Below are positions 1 through 9,410 of a DNA stretch of 64,000 nt, piece by piece. A model generated the notes under the pieces. That model was not told where the DNA came from. It worked only from the letters and a program-made list of their open reading frames with translations, and ran no database searches. Source of the DNA: Phymatolithon calcareum (taxonomy: Eukaryota; Rhodophyta; Florideophyceae; Hapalidiales). Both the position numbers and the translations under genes were made by a program. Location: NCBI GenBank assembly GCA_977006965.1, contig OZ345380.1:682001-746000 (forward strand), written 5' to 3'. Positions within the stretch are counted from its first letter, which is position 1; every line of letters begins with the position of its first letter.

Positions 1-2
1 GA

Positions 3-1154
3 CGTCAAGTTTCGAAAAGGAAGCACAGTGCTCTTCATCCAGTCCCCTCTGAGCAATTCGTCACTCTTGCAGAAGAACTGAAGATCAAAGAGGGCTCATG
101 GAACGTGCAGCTTTTGCGCAGTATCAACGAATCATCTGCGGTATTGGATCCTTCGCGTCCAGGAACTTTTGTGCGTCGGCGTGCATTGATTGATAACAGC
201 ATTCATATGGGGTACATCCATTGCATTCGTCGCGCGAAGAATTTCATCTATTTCGAGAATCAGTACTTCCTCGGTTCGAGCCACATGTGGGACAAGGAGT
301 CGAAACAACGCGGTGGATTTTCGAGTCATCTGGTTGCCATCGAGATTGCAGAAAAAATCTGTGCAAAAATTCGAGCTAAAGAGCGGTTTGCGGTGTATGT
401 CGTCGTGCCAATGTTCCCGGAAGGTCCGCCGGACTCTGGTGCTGTACAAGAGATCCTCGCGCACCAGCGGAAAACGGTCAGTGTCATCACCACACGCATC
501 GCGAAAACCATCAAGGAGGAAGGCAGCAATACCACGGTCGCGGACTGGTTCAACCTGTTCTGCCTAGTGAACAGGGAGTCATTTGTTGGAAATCAAGGCG
601 ACGGAGGCACGAACGAAAAGGAAAAGCAGCTTTCCGAGTCGCGGCGATTTATGGTGTACGTGCACAGTAAGTTTGCAGTCTTTGACGATGAAGTAACTAT
701 CGTCGGCTCGGCGAACATAAACTCCCGGTCTATGGATGGGGCGCGAGATTCCGAAATTGCAACCCTAAGCTGGCAACCGGAGCATCTTGCAACGGGCTGT
801 ACTGCATATGGTGGTGATGTTGGCGTGCCAGGGTCGCTGCCGAGGGGCGATGTGGCGGCGTTCCGATTCTCGCTTTGGAGAGAGCATCTCGGAGCGTACT
901 TCCAGGAAATGGAGGATCCCGCTTCTAAGGCGTGTATTAATAAGGTGTGCGAAATGGCGAAGGTCAACTGGTCAAATTTTGCTGGAACACAGCCGGAAGC
1001 TTCGGACATGCCGCATGGTCATTTGGCATACTACCCCTACACGTACGATCCTGTGTCCGGTGATACTCTGGCTTCTACAACCTACTTCCCAGATTTCAAA
1101 ACCGCAGCAGTGCGAGGTCAGTCTTCCGTAATCCCCAACTCGCTCACGGGGTAA
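3..1154 (+). CDS. Plant-type phospholipase D, C-terminal part (5' end outside window)
   Basis: This is the C-terminal 383 residues of a phospholipase D, which hydrolyses phosphatidylcholine and related lipids to phosphatidic acid at membranes. The frame is open from the window edge, so the gene begins upstream and the first HKD motif and any C2 domain are not visible. The fragment has the plant-PLD hallmarks: a WNVQLLRSINESS stretch near the start, FENQYFLGSS, a VYVVVPMFPEG segment, and the second HKD motif YVHSKFAVFDDE followed by VGSANINSRSMDG and ARDSEIA (about 650-760). The end (TYFPDFKTA...NSLTG, stop at 1152-1154) matches the usual C-terminal layout. No intron interrupts it. The animal/fungal PX-PH type of PLD is less likely because of the plant-like FENQYFLGSS and terminal region. 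The family call is firm; the isoform is not. Confidence 0.9.
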   Translation, partial: RQVSKRKHSALHPVPSEQFVTLAEELKIKEGSWNVQLLRSINESSAVLDPSRPGTFVRRRALIDNSIHMGYIHCIRRAKNFIYFENQYFLGSSHMWDKESKQRGGFSSHLVAIEIAEKICAKIRAKERFAVYVVVPMFPEGPPDSGAVQEILAHQRKTVSVITTRIAKTIKEEGSNTTVADWFNLFCLVNRESFVGNQGDGGTNEKEKQLSESRRFMVYVHSKFAVFDDEVTIVGSANINSRSMDGARDSEIATLSWQPEHLATGCTAYGGDVGVPGSLPRGDVAAFRFSLWREHLGAYFQEMEDPASKACINKVCEMAKVNWSNFAGTQPEASDMPHGHLAYYPYTYDPVSGDTLASTTYFPDFKTAAVRGQSSVIPNSLTG

Positions 1155-2217
1155 TTTCTTGTATAATGTCCTGTACGTTCTGGTGACGTGTGTGATTTTC
1201 GTGTGCAATGTATCAAATCCTTGAATGACATTTAGCTTTGTGATTTGACTGGACCTTCTTGTTGCCCATTTCGTGTCATCCTGAATTGAACGTGTATGGT
1301 GTTGGTCGAGCAGATCGGTGATGGTGCCACTCTTTAAACAATTGTATCCTTCCCACATTACTTTGCAAGCCAATTCTCCGTTGTTGGATTCCTCGGAACT
1401 TTGATATGGCCACCTTCATGTGTGTCTATTGAGCGGGAAGGAATGATTGTCGATTGCCAACCCGGAAGCGGAATTTTTCCTTTTTGTGGAGCAGAAAGCT
1501 GAGATGTCACGGATCGTTAGAATTCCCGGGTACCACCTGCTGAGTTCCCTTCGCTTATGTGAGCTACTGTGTTTAGCTGTGCGCGCCTAGGCCTGGGTGA
1601 TCATCGAAAGTCTAATTATGTGTGCTGTTTGCACTTTGCCTCCCCCCTCCGCGTTTGCTATAGCTGTGAATGCGCGACAAACTTGAATGCGGGTTGCAAA
1701 TCGCGATGCTCAAACAGCCTGTACTGCCGTGTGGTACTCATGAGCGAAGGGCCCTTATTTATCGTGTGACATTGGCGGCTTTGTGGCAATCATGATGTCG
1801 CCAAGGCTGCCCTTGTAGACCCTCATGGGTTTCTTATGGTCACTTCATAATAAAGGACGGGCCTCCGAACATACGTATAGATGCACCGTTTGCGGATTGG
1901 AGTTAAGCATATGCCGGGGACAAACATTGAGCGTTTTCAGCTACACGTTATCTAAACTTTCAGACATTTCCCGCACTCTCCTGGCTTCGTATTCTAAAAT
2001 TCCAGTTCAGAGACTGCGAACAGGATAGCAGCGGAAAAGCAGTTCGAAATGTTGCGGTTTGATCGGCTATGTGCAGGCGGAGCTTGCAACGGAACTAGGC
2101 ACGGAATACTGTAGTTCGGTACAATATCTTTGCCTCATTGGCACTCGAAGACCTTGTGTAAGCCACGCATTCAGAAGAACCGTCTTTCTCTGATTGCAAA
2201 TGCGGAGCAAAATTCAT
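1155..2217. other. Intergenic region downstream of the PLD gene
   Basis: Between the PLD stop and the next possible reading frame I see no conserved protein, RNA gene or repeat. The stretch contains only short open frames with no recognisable motif. It presumably holds the PLD 3' UTR and part of the upstream region of SPT16. Confidence 0.5.
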
Positions 2218-2220
2218 TAA

Positions 2221-2619
2221 TGGTTAGACCTCGCCACTCGCGAACGACTGCTGCACTTGCGCAAGTACCTGAAGCAGCTGGAATTTGGTGCCGCCACGTT
2301 TGCATCCTGTCCCGCTGGATTACGGGTCCTACCAAACGCGCCCGAATCTCCAGAGAAGGTGTACGATAAGCTTTTAATTGCCTTCCGAGCAGGTTCAACT
2401 TCTTCTCTTGCGAAACACGCCCGCAGATTGCCCGATCCACCAGCAAAAACAGATACTGTAGACATCAAGAATTCTTGCTGCACTCCCAACATCGATGGGC
2501 CCATCGATGACGGCCTGCCTGGTGTTTGCCTAAACATTACAGTATACGGCGTGCTTACATCGGGCAAACAGGGGGAAAACAAGATACAAATTGGCAGGAC
2601 CGTTCGTGGGAACGAGTAG
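2221..2619 (+). CDS. Hypothetical open frame upstream of SPT16
   Basis: An open frame of about 130 codons follows a stop at 2218-2220. It has no good in-frame ATG near its start, and the first possible starts are non-ATG codons. The product begins with a leucine/arginine-rich, probably helical segment and contains PPAKTD and several Cys residues, but I recognise no domain. It ends 190 bp before the SPT16 start on the same strand. It could be a gene remnant, a 3' exon, or chance. I keep it only because it is the longest frame in an otherwise empty interval. Confidence 0.2.
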   Translation, partial: WLDLATRERLLHLRKYLKQLEFGAATFASCPAGLRVLPNAPESPEKVYDKLLIAFRAGSTSSLAKHARRLPDPPAKTDTVDIKNSCCTPNIDGPIDDGLPGVCLNITVYGVLTSGKQGENKIQIGRTVRGNE

Positions 2620-2809
2620 CACCGCGGATAAAGTCTTATGATAATACGGCTTAAAAATTAGCGAAAATAAGTCCCGTGTGTTTTCAGCTGTACGTGTAGC
2701 CAGTGCCTGGGCTGCGATTTACTGCTGCAGTCCACAAGTAGTGCCACATCGTTTTAGATCCTTATGCTGTGAAGTCAAGAAGGGCGCCTCCTGGCCGAAC
2801 TCAGCAATA

Positions 2810-5800
2810 ATGGCCCCTGTTGACACCTTCCGTGAGCGATTGGTTTTGCTATGGAACGCATTCATATCCTCAGACGACAACAAGTTTGCTGGAGCCGACT
2901 CAATTGTCGTCGCCACCAGCGTTTTTGAGGAAAATGCCGACATTGGTTATCTCAAGTCCTTCGCCCTCGTCACCTGGCTGTTCGGCGCAGAATTGCAAGG
3001 CTCAGCAATTCTCATCTCAAAGACTAAAGTTCTCATCCTGCTCGGCAAGGACTACTACAAGGACCTTGCCTCCGTTTCCGCTCCCGCCAAAGATCCATTA
3101 CCTGCGATCGAGACCGTTTCAGCGGGTGACTCAGCAGGCGTCAAGAAGGCAATTGAGAATACTCTTGCGGGCTGTAAGAAGGTTGGAATTCTCTTGAAGG
3201 AAGTTCCTACTCAGGAGGGCGAGATCGCGGACTTAGTCAACGGCGCCGCCAAGGCAGCTGGTGAAACTATCAACATTTCACAAGCCCTCGCACAGACCCT
3301 CGCTGTGAAAGATGATGAAGAAGTATCCAAAGTGAAGAAGGCGGCATACCTCACTGCGAACTCCATCAGACACGCTCTCACAGACCGCATCGAGCGCACC
3401 ATTGACCAGGAGAAGAAGACTTCCCACGTTGTTCTTTCTGGTGTAGCCGAAGATGCTATCTTGAATCCGAGTAAGGTGCGCTTACGTATGCTCAAGCCCG
3501 AGTTTTGTGACCCCTGCTACCCGCCAATCATTCAAAGCGCAGACGCGAAGAGCGTGAATCGCAAGTTCGACCTCAAACCGAGCGCGGAAAGTACCGACGA
3601 AAACTTGAAATTTGGTTGCATCGTTGTCAGCGTTGGCGCACGCTACAACTTTTACTGCAGTAATGCAAGTCGGACACTGTTGGTGCAACCCAGCAAGGTA
3701 CAGGAGAAAGTCTACGGAATCGTACTCAAAGCTCAGGAACGTGCAATTGCGGCGCTTCTCCCGGGTGCACCACTGAAAAGCGCGTATCATGCCGCAAAGC
3801 AAGTTCTCCTAAAAGCCCAAAAGGAGGACAGCACATTGCCTGACCTCGCAGCGGTGCTTACTAGGAATGTTGGGTTTGGAATGGGAATTGAGTTCCGCGA
3901 TTCCGCGCTCGTCCTCAACGCAAAAAATGAGACCAAGGTCCGCGAGCGCATGGTTTTCAATGTTTCCATTGGCGTGCAAAACCTCACCGATAAGGAAAAC
4001 GGGACCTACTCCGTGCTCATTGCGGATACGGTGATCGTTCGTGAAGGAAAGCTCGGACCGGAGGTGTTCACGACGTCTGCCAGGAAAGATTTCAAACACA
4101 TTAGCTACATTCTCAGAAATGAGGATGATGAAGATGCCGATGAGATGGAGCCGGTGGTGACGGAAAAATCTCGGGGCAGTCGGCGCTCCAACGGAGCTGC
4201 TATCGATCTCGTAAACGGCGATGGCGAAGAGGAGCGCGGAAGGGGTCGCCGACGTACTGCTGTCGACATGACCAAGCTAGCGCACACGGAAGAGGAAACC
4301 AACAAGCAAAAGAAGCATCAAGCAGAGCTCGCAGAGCAAATGCTTGCGCGCGCAAAGAAGAAACTAGAAGGACGGGAAGCCCCTGAGGAAGAAGAGGAGG
4401 AAGAAAAGCGGAAGAAGCAGCTTGACGAATTCCGCGCGTACTCTGCCGTAAAGCAGTTCCCGCAGCTCAGGCCCCGGCAAATCGCCGTTGATATGGAAGC
4501 TGAGGCAATTATTGCCCCAATTAACGGCGTTCCGGTCCCCTTCCATATCTCGGTTATCAAGAGTGCGACCAAATCTGATGAAGGGCAATACAGTTATTTA
4601 AGAATTAATTTCTTCGTGCCTCAAAACCTTGGCACTACGTCTCGTAAGGGAATCCAGAGAATTGCGGCAAATACACCGAATTTTCCTTCAGTGGAAAGCC
4701 TGGGCGATGGTAGCGCATCGTACGTGAAAGAGTTGTCGTACAGATCATCAAATCCGCAGAACCTTGGCGATTGCATGCGTAAGATCAAGGAACTTCGCAA
4801 ACGAATGACCGCGAAGGAGACTCAAGCAATTGAAATGCAAACTCTTGTTGCCCAGCAGTCGCTGATTACGGAAAAACGGCAACGACCTCTGGTGCTTGCG
4901 GATGTGTCATGTCGACCTGTGCTTGCCAAGAAGAACAACAGAGGTGTTTTGGAGGCACATATGAACGGTTTCCGGTTTCGCACGCGAACTGGTAACATCG
5001 ACATCATATATGCCAATATCCGGAACGCATTTTTCCAACCTGCAGATAAGCAGGTCATCGTCATTCTCCATTTCCACTTGAAGAACGAGATTATGGTTGG
5101 GAAAAAGAAAACAAAGGATATCCAGTTCTATGTGCAGGTTGTGGAAGCTGCGGTGAAGCTAAATGACAAGCGGCGGCGGCAGTTTGATCAAGATGAGCTT
5201 GAAGAAGAACAACGCGAACGCGATTTGAAGAATCGCACCAGCAAAAGTTTTCAAAAGTTCACGAGGGATGTCAACGAGCGTTATGGAATCGAATTTGACG
5301 TACCCTACAGGGAGCTTGCTTTCGAGGGTGCACCGAGGTCTTCTGCTGTTACGCTTGTGCCAACTGTGTCATGTATCGTAGACCTTATCGACGTACCGCC
5401 GTTCATCCTCAATCTGGAAGACGTTGAAGTTGCGCACTTCGAGCGTGTGAGCTTCCAATTGCGAATGTTTGATGTGGTGTTTGTGTTCAAATGGTTTGAC
5501 GAAGACGTCGGTACGAAGTCTGGCAAGTCTATTAAGGACATGTGGCTGCGAATCAGTTCTATACCGATGGAGGAACTCTTGCCGCTGAAGAAGTACCTGG
5601 ACAGGCAGAACATTAAGTTCTATGAAGGCCCGGCCAATATCCAGTGGAACGAGGTCTTGAAGCAGATCCGTTCGGACCTAGAAGGCTTTTACGAGGACGG
5701 TGGATGGCAATTCCTGTCGCTGGACGGCGGCGACGGTCAAGCGCAGAGCGATGACGAACAGGAAGAAAGCGACGACGGCGGTGACATGGAATTCAAGCCG

Positions 5801-6085
5801 CAGGCATCAGATTCTGAGTTTGAAAGCGATTCCGGAAGCAGCGGCTATTCGGACAGTGACGCGTCTGGTGCTCTCAACGAACTGGAAGGAGACTCAGACG
5901 CGGGAGAAGATGAACTGAGCTCGGAAGAGGAAGGCAAGAGCTGGAAGGAGCTTGAAAGAGAAGCTGAAATGTCTGACCGGAAGAAGGGAGCCAGAGATTC
6001 GGACGATGAAGATCGGCGGAAAAAGAAGGGCAAGAGAAGCCGGGCACCGCCTTCGAGACAAGAATCACGAAAGCGAAGACGTTGA
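2810..6085 (+). CDS. SPT16: FACT complex subunit SPT16
   Basis: Encodes a 1091-residue SPT16, the large subunit of the histone chaperone FACT, which removes and replaces H2A-H2B during transcription and replication in the nucleus. Length fits the family (about 1030-1070). Residues 1-430 are the aminopeptidase-P-like domain. A charged linker follows at about 437-560 with runs of Glu. The SPT16 middle domain lies at about 563-715 (LRINFFVP, NPQNLGDCMRKIKELRKRM). The PH-like module near 860-957 has the signature DVPPFILNLEDVEVAHFERV. From about 970 the tail is strongly acidic and ends in a basic Lys/Arg cluster that could serve as a nuclear signal. I chose the ATG at 2810 (ataATGG) because MAPVDTFRERL matches a normal N-terminus; the frame is open 44 codons further upstream without a better ATG. 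There are no introns. Confidence 0.96.
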   Translation: MAPVDTFRERLVLLWNAFISSDDNKFAGADSIVVATSVFEENADIGYLKSFALVTWLFGAELQGSAILISKTKVLILLGKDYYKDLASVSAPAKDPLPAIETVSAGDSAGVKKAIENTLAGCKKVGILLKEVPTQEGEIADLVNGAAKAAGETINISQALAQTLAVKDDEEVSKVKKAAYLTANSIRHALTDRIERTIDQEKKTSHVVLSGVAEDAILNPSKVRLRMLKPEFCDPCYPPIIQSADAKSVNRKFDLKPSAESTDENLKFGCIVVSVGARYNFYCSNASRTLLVQPSKVQEKVYGIVLKAQERAIAALLPGAPLKSAYHAAKQVLLKAQKEDSTLPDLAAVLTRNVGFGMGIEFRDSALVLNAKNETKVRERMVFNVSIGVQNLTDKENGTYSVLIADTVIVREGKLGPEVFTTSARKDFKHISYILRNEDDEDADEMEPVVTEKSRGSRRSNGAAIDLVNGDGEEERGRGRRRTAVDMTKLAHTEEETNKQKKHQAELAEQMLARAKKKLEGREAPEEEEEEEKRKKQLDEFRAYSAVKQFPQLRPRQIAVDMEAEAIIAPINGVPVPFHISVIKSATKSDEGQYSYLRINFFVPQNLGTTSRKGIQRIAANTPNFPSVESLGDGSASYVKELSYRSSNPQNLGDCMRKIKELRKRMTAKETQAIEMQTLVAQQSLITEKRQRPLVLADVSCRPVLAKKNNRGVLEAHMNGFRFRTRTGNIDIIYANIRNAFFQPADKQVIVILHFHLKNEIMVGKKKTKDIQFYVQVVEAAVKLNDKRRRQFDQDELEEEQRERDLKNRTSKSFQKFTRDVNERYGIEFDVPYRELAFEGAPRSSAVTLVPTVSCIVDLIDVPPFILNLEDVEVAHFERVSFQLRMFDVVFVFKWFDEDVGTKSGKSIKDMWLRISSIPMEELLPLKKYLDRQNIKFYEGPANIQWNEVLKQIRSDLEGFYEDGGWQFLSLDGGDGQAQSDDEQEESDDGGDMEFKPQASDSEFESDSGSSGYSDSDASGALNELEGDSDAGEDELSSEEEGKSWKELEREAEMSDRKKGARDSDDEDRRKKKGKRSRAPPSRQESRKRRR

Positions 6086-6422
6086 AACAATCTGGTGTGC
6101 GTAAAGTTCCGTTTCTTGTATCTTCAGGTCATGGTAAATGCGATGCGAGGGTCAAAATGATTTTAAAATCTTTTCGTAGCTATAGGTTCTAGGCATTTAT
6201 GAGATGGGGCATTTGAAATCGTAGAAGGTTTCCAACAAAGAAAGCACAATTCGGATGTTCTGGTGCGGAACTGTAGCTCCCTGAAGTGAAGTTAATCCAG
6301 GGAAACGAGCGGCTCCCACCTCTGAATTTTCCCTCAATTGAGTGCAGCATAATGAATCGTGTTGGGCCTGAAAGATCTCGAAGTCAAAACGACACCACAT
6401 CAGAATGCGAGCCCTTTGCAGC
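6086..6422. other. SPT16 downstream spacer
   Basis: Non-coding sequence after the SPT16 stop. No canonical AATAAA is evident close to the stop. It forms the left flank of the retroposed insertion beginning at 6437. Confidence 0.5.
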
Positions 6423-6702
6423 ATAACGCCGCCAAATAGACCAAGACAAAATAGAACGGCGACGCTGAGATTCCTACGAACAGGACAAGTGGACTCTAAG
6501 CTTTTCCCTCCACCTTCTCTGGAGGAGGGTTTTTGCAGCTAGGGCTACGACGATAGCAACGAGCCCGGGTGTTGCGGGCTTTAACAGAGTAACGGAGCTA
6601 CCAAGGTAGTAGCATCTGAAACGCATCTCCCTTACAGTCTTATGAGTGTTTCTGAGGGCGTTTAGTAAATTCAAAATTCAAAAAAAAAATAACGCCGCCA
6701 AA
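6423..6702 (+). mobile_element. Retroposed A-tailed insertion (SINE or retro-copied RNA) with 14-bp TSD
   Basis: The 14-bp sequence ATAACGCCGCCAAA occurs at 6423-6436 and again at 6689-6702, bracketing a 252-bp insert (6437-6688). The insert ends in an A-rich tail (ATTCAAAATTC then nine A). A flanking duplication plus A-tail is the signature of LINE-mediated retroposition. The body has no open frame but contains possible short hairpins: CCTCCA...TGGAGG near 6510-6530, AGCCC...GGGCT near 6560-6585, and GCTACC..GGTAGTAGC near 6595-6615. This suggests a structured small RNA or SINE. I could not match it to 5S, SRP, U1, U2 or a tRNA. Confidence 0.75.
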
Positions 6703-7345
6703 GATCAGAGGAGCGCAACTCGGAGAGTACTTTCGCGCTTCGACTATTACACGTAAAGGAGGAGATCGTTAAGAGAACAAGCTACAGGAGCAAAAGCGCA
6801 GACATGCAGTTTGCGGAGAGGGATATGCTATATCTGCAAGAACGCCAACGCCTATGAGAGCGCTCTAAACGGGTTACAGCCTGATTCGGAACCCCTAAAT
6901 ATGAGAAACTGCGCCTTGGCCAAGTATGGAATGAAAAGGAAGACGAGAAAGAATGCAAGATTGCCATCGATGTGAACGAAAGAGCACACCCGGGAGTGGA
7001 AGTCCAGTCGCGAAACACCGACTTCTCGCAATTAAGTGGTTTTTCGGTCGATTCTCGGCGCGAAACTCATCGACTTACATTGAGCACTTCAAAGCCGTGG
7101 GGGAGAAATGCCTCAGTTCCCTACAGAGGAATCTAACAAGATGAAGAGTAGAAAAATCTTCGAAAGAAGAAGCCAAAACAGCGATAGTCAACCTTCTGGA
7201 ATTTGAGATCCGTATGGCAAAGGAGAAGATAGTGTAATGTGATCTTATTTGGGAAATGGGATTACATTGCCTTCGTAGATACCAAAGAGAAACTGCTCTG
7301 GTGTCGGCGAGTGACGGCCTTGAGGAAACTTTAAATTTCACCCCC
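6703..7345 (+). mobile_element. LINE family C fragment, 3' end, degenerate
   Basis: Translated fragments match the end of the LINE at 43265-44990 in the same order. The stretch KIAIDVNERAHPGVEVQSRN corresponds to KVAVDMSENPNPVVQIKSRK there. KHRLLAIKWFFGRFSARNSS corresponds to KHRL-AVKWFFGFFPPRNPS. EEAKTAIVNLLEFE corresponds to EEVKQAMDKLMMIE, and TALVSASDGLEE to AALVSACAGIEG. The reading frame is broken by stops and frameshifts. The copy ends near 7340 without a poly(A) tail. It is a non-functional 3' piece. Confidence 0.6.
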
Positions 7346-7919
7346 CTGCTTATACAAGACGAAGAAGACTACACATCTTTGTTTCGAGCGTAGGGACGTC
7401 AAAGGAAACCACACGCATTTGTGTTTTACCTCTATTGGCAGGGATTGCATTGGAATTCATCTGCGCGAGGCGCATAATGAAGGAAAATCAAATATCTACT
7501 CAATTGAGTAGAATATCGGGCGTACTAGACACAAGCAACTATTTTGCAACACTCGTCGAACCCGTACAAGGTCATTTTCCTTGAGCTACAGTAATAGGAA
7601 AGTTGCAATGGGAATAGCACAGCAACTTTATCTCCTACTCATTTCTGATGCGGATTGATTGTTATTGCGCAATAACACTCCCCGCATATTTTCCAAATTG
7701 CGTCAGCATTCCGTTTTGTTCATTACTATCCCCGATTGTTTGGATAAACTGGTACGAGTTAACGAACGAACGTTCACGCTTCGTTTTTTCACGGAAGAGC
7801 ATTTGTCTCTCATTGCGTTTGGAAGGGCCACCATTTCCGAATCGGTTAAATGACAACAACCAAGATTATGGCCCTCTGCTGCAACTGATTCTAAATCCTC
7901 AAGTTATATACGGTCAGCG
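7346..7919. other. Upstream region of the S1 protease gene
   Basis: No coding feature that I can support. The first part may include older LINE-like sequence with scattered Cys/His codons but nothing assignable. The distal part is AT-richer and leads into the TATA box of the protease gene. Confidence 0.4.
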
Positions 7920-7927
7920 TATAAAAG
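7920..7927 (+). promoter_or_regulatory. TATA box of the S1 protease gene
   Basis: TATAAAAG lies 112 bp upstream of the protease ATG, in otherwise mixed-composition sequence. Initiation about 30 bp downstream would give an 80-nt 5' UTR. The position and a near-perfect consensus make it a likely core promoter element, though no start site is shown. Confidence 0.6.
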
Positions 7928-8038
7928 TGTTCTATCCGACACCATGCTGCCTTCGGTGTGTACTTATTCAAAGTGACAGTGTCGCGCATAGCTGACTAAT
8001 CCTCTGGGGAGAACTCTCGGACAAGGCTCTTGGCCAAC

Positions 8039-8899
8039 ATGAAACCCATCGTCGTTTTCGTGTTTCTACTTACAGCCGCTGTTCTTGCAAATGGCAAAGC
8101 AACTGTCTCTGATTTGATCAATGATGACATTAGCAATGGCCGAATCGTTGGTGGGTGGAAAGCATCGAAGAAGTACCGCAGGGGCCTAGCACTCATCTAC
8201 AAGGAGGAAGATGGATACAAATACGGTCTCTGCACTTCATCGATCATTGGAGACCAGTGGCTTTTGTGTGCTGCGCATTGCTTCTACAACGATCTCGACG
8301 GAAGCTACGGAGCCGTTCCTGTATCGCAGTATGCTGACGTGGATGACTCTGACAGAATGTACAAAATCGAGGAAATATACATTCACAAGAAGTACAAGGG
8401 TTGGAACAATCAGTACGACATTGCAATTCTAAAGCTTGAGAAAAACATCAAGGGAAAATACACGAAGGTGCGCATGGTTCGCCCCCCGAAGGACAATACT
8501 CCGGTCATGGCCGCTGGCTACGGGTACCTCAGCGAAGATGGACCGGACGCAACATTCCTCATGCAGGTTAAGGTAGTTTACCGAAAATTCAAGTGGTGCA
8601 AAAAGAAGGAAGCCAAGGCAAACCGCAAGTGGTTGAACAAGAAGCGCCAAGTCTGTGCGGTTTCCATTGACTACCCCGAAGGGAAGACTGATACATGCTA
8701 TGGAGACTCTGGTGGCCCTATTTTCAAGATCCGAGGAGGGTCAAAGCTGGAGCAGATTGGAATCACTAGCTTCTCAAACACTGGTTGCGCCGAGCCTGGC
8801 GGTATTCCTTGGTACGTGAGGGCCAGCTACTTTAAAAAGATGACGGACAATGTGATGGAGTACGGAGAGGACTCACACTTTAATCAGTATTCATACTAA
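8039..8899 (+). CDS. Secreted trypsin-like serine protease (family S1)
   Basis: Encodes a 286-residue chymotrypsin-fold protease that probably cleaves after Lys/Arg outside the cell. Residues 1-20 form a signal peptide (hydrophobic VVFVFLLTAAVL). A short propeptide ends at Arg35, and activation cleavage would release Ile36 of IVGG. The catalytic triad is complete: His80 in CAAHC, Asp127 in YDIAIL, Ser224 in CYGDSGGP. Asp218, six residues before the serine, is the trypsin-type pocket residue. The usual pocket glycine after SF is a serine (Ser246), and a very basic segment spans 183-203. The ATG at 8039 is chosen because it starts the signal peptide directly; the frame extends a few codons upstream without a better start. 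No intron. A broken paralog with matching 3' flank lies at 50250-59660. Confidence 0.93.
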   Translation: MKPIVVFVFLLTAAVLANGKATVSDLINDDISNGRIVGGWKASKKYRRGLALIYKEEDGYKYGLCTSSIIGDQWLLCAAHCFYNDLDGSYGAVPVSQYADVDDSDRMYKIEEIYIHKKYKGWNNQYDIAILKLEKNIKGKYTKVRMVRPPKDNTPVMAAGYGYLSEDGPDATFLMQVKVVYRKFKWCKKKEAKANRKWLNKKRQVCAVSIDYPEGKTDTCYGDSGGPIFKIRGGSKLEQIGITSFSNTGCAEPGGIPWYVRASYFKKMTDNVMEYGEDSHFNQYSY

Positions 8900-8943
8900 T
8901 TCGGTAATGGAGCTTGTAGTGAACACAATCGCTCATCGCAAAT

Positions 8944-8949
8944 AATAAA
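8944..8949 (+). promoter_or_regulatory. Polyadenylation signal AATAAA of the S1 protease gene
   Basis: An AATAAA hexamer (within AATAATAAAC) lies 45 bp after the protease stop. The same position in the pseudogene copy reads AGAATCAACC, so the hexamer has been lost there. Confidence 0.55.
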
Positions 8950-9035
8950 CCTGATAGGTGTAGTTAGTAGTACCGCAATGGTAAGCCTATTGGCTCACTT
9001 GCCTCGCATACAAGCGAGGATTTTTCGTTTTCCCT

Positions 9036-9213
9036 CTCGAGGCCCCACAGGGGACTAAAGGTGGGTTTTTGTAGACCACCGAACTGTGGAACATCCACTA
9101 CGAAACCATTCCTAGGGCAGAATCAAACCAAAATTTCTTGGCACTCCAAAAGTTGCCCCAAGCATTAGCAGATGTGTTGGTAACTTTGAAATAAAATCCT
9201 ACTTTTTCTTCTT
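9036..9213 (+). repeat. SINE-like insertion, copy 1
   Basis: About 178 bp carrying the family core CAGATG..TTGGTAAC followed by an AAATAAAA-containing, CTTCTTC-ending tail. The matching downstream flank of the S1 pseudogene (about 59435-59480) lacks this segment: there, sequence equivalent to that before 9036 continues directly into CCTAAAATCATGCG, equivalent to CCTAATATCATACG at 9214. That is an apparent empty site and supports insertion after the duplication. Edges are approximate to a few bases. Confidence 0.65.
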
Positions 9214-9410
9214 CCTAATATCATACGCAGCTCAAAAATTGCATGCGATGTAATCTAAACCGTCGTCTACATTAGCTTCAAGCCGCACAAAACCTCCTCC
9301 CGGCGCAGCAAGGTGCCATTGCCGCCGTTCTCACGGCGGAGTTGAAAGTTGGAAGACGCCCTTAGAATGCATATCGTTGCCAAGTTGTCTTGCAACCAGG
9401 GTTACTGTCT
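9214..9410. repeat. 3' flank shared with the S1 pseudogene locus
   Basis: This non-coding stretch aligns with 59457-59660, for example GCGATGTAATCTAAAC here and GCGATGTGATCTAAAC there, then GGCGCAG.A.GGTGCC and ATCGTTGCC.. GTTGTCTTG in both. It shows that the ancestral duplication included at least 500 bp beyond the protease stop. Confidence 0.7.

Noticed and set aside
593-1009. 138-codon minus-strand frame inside the PLD gene
   Set aside because: Shadow of a strongly conserved PLD coding region.
2678-2809. 44-codon N-terminal extension of the SPT16 frame
   Set aside because: It lacks an ATG at its start and does not resemble the SPT16 N-terminus, while the ATG at 2810 begins exactly with family-like sequence.
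5845-6090. Serine-rich open frames antisense to the SPT16 tail
   Set aside because: They are the mirror of the acidic/lysine codons of SPT16 and have no independent support.
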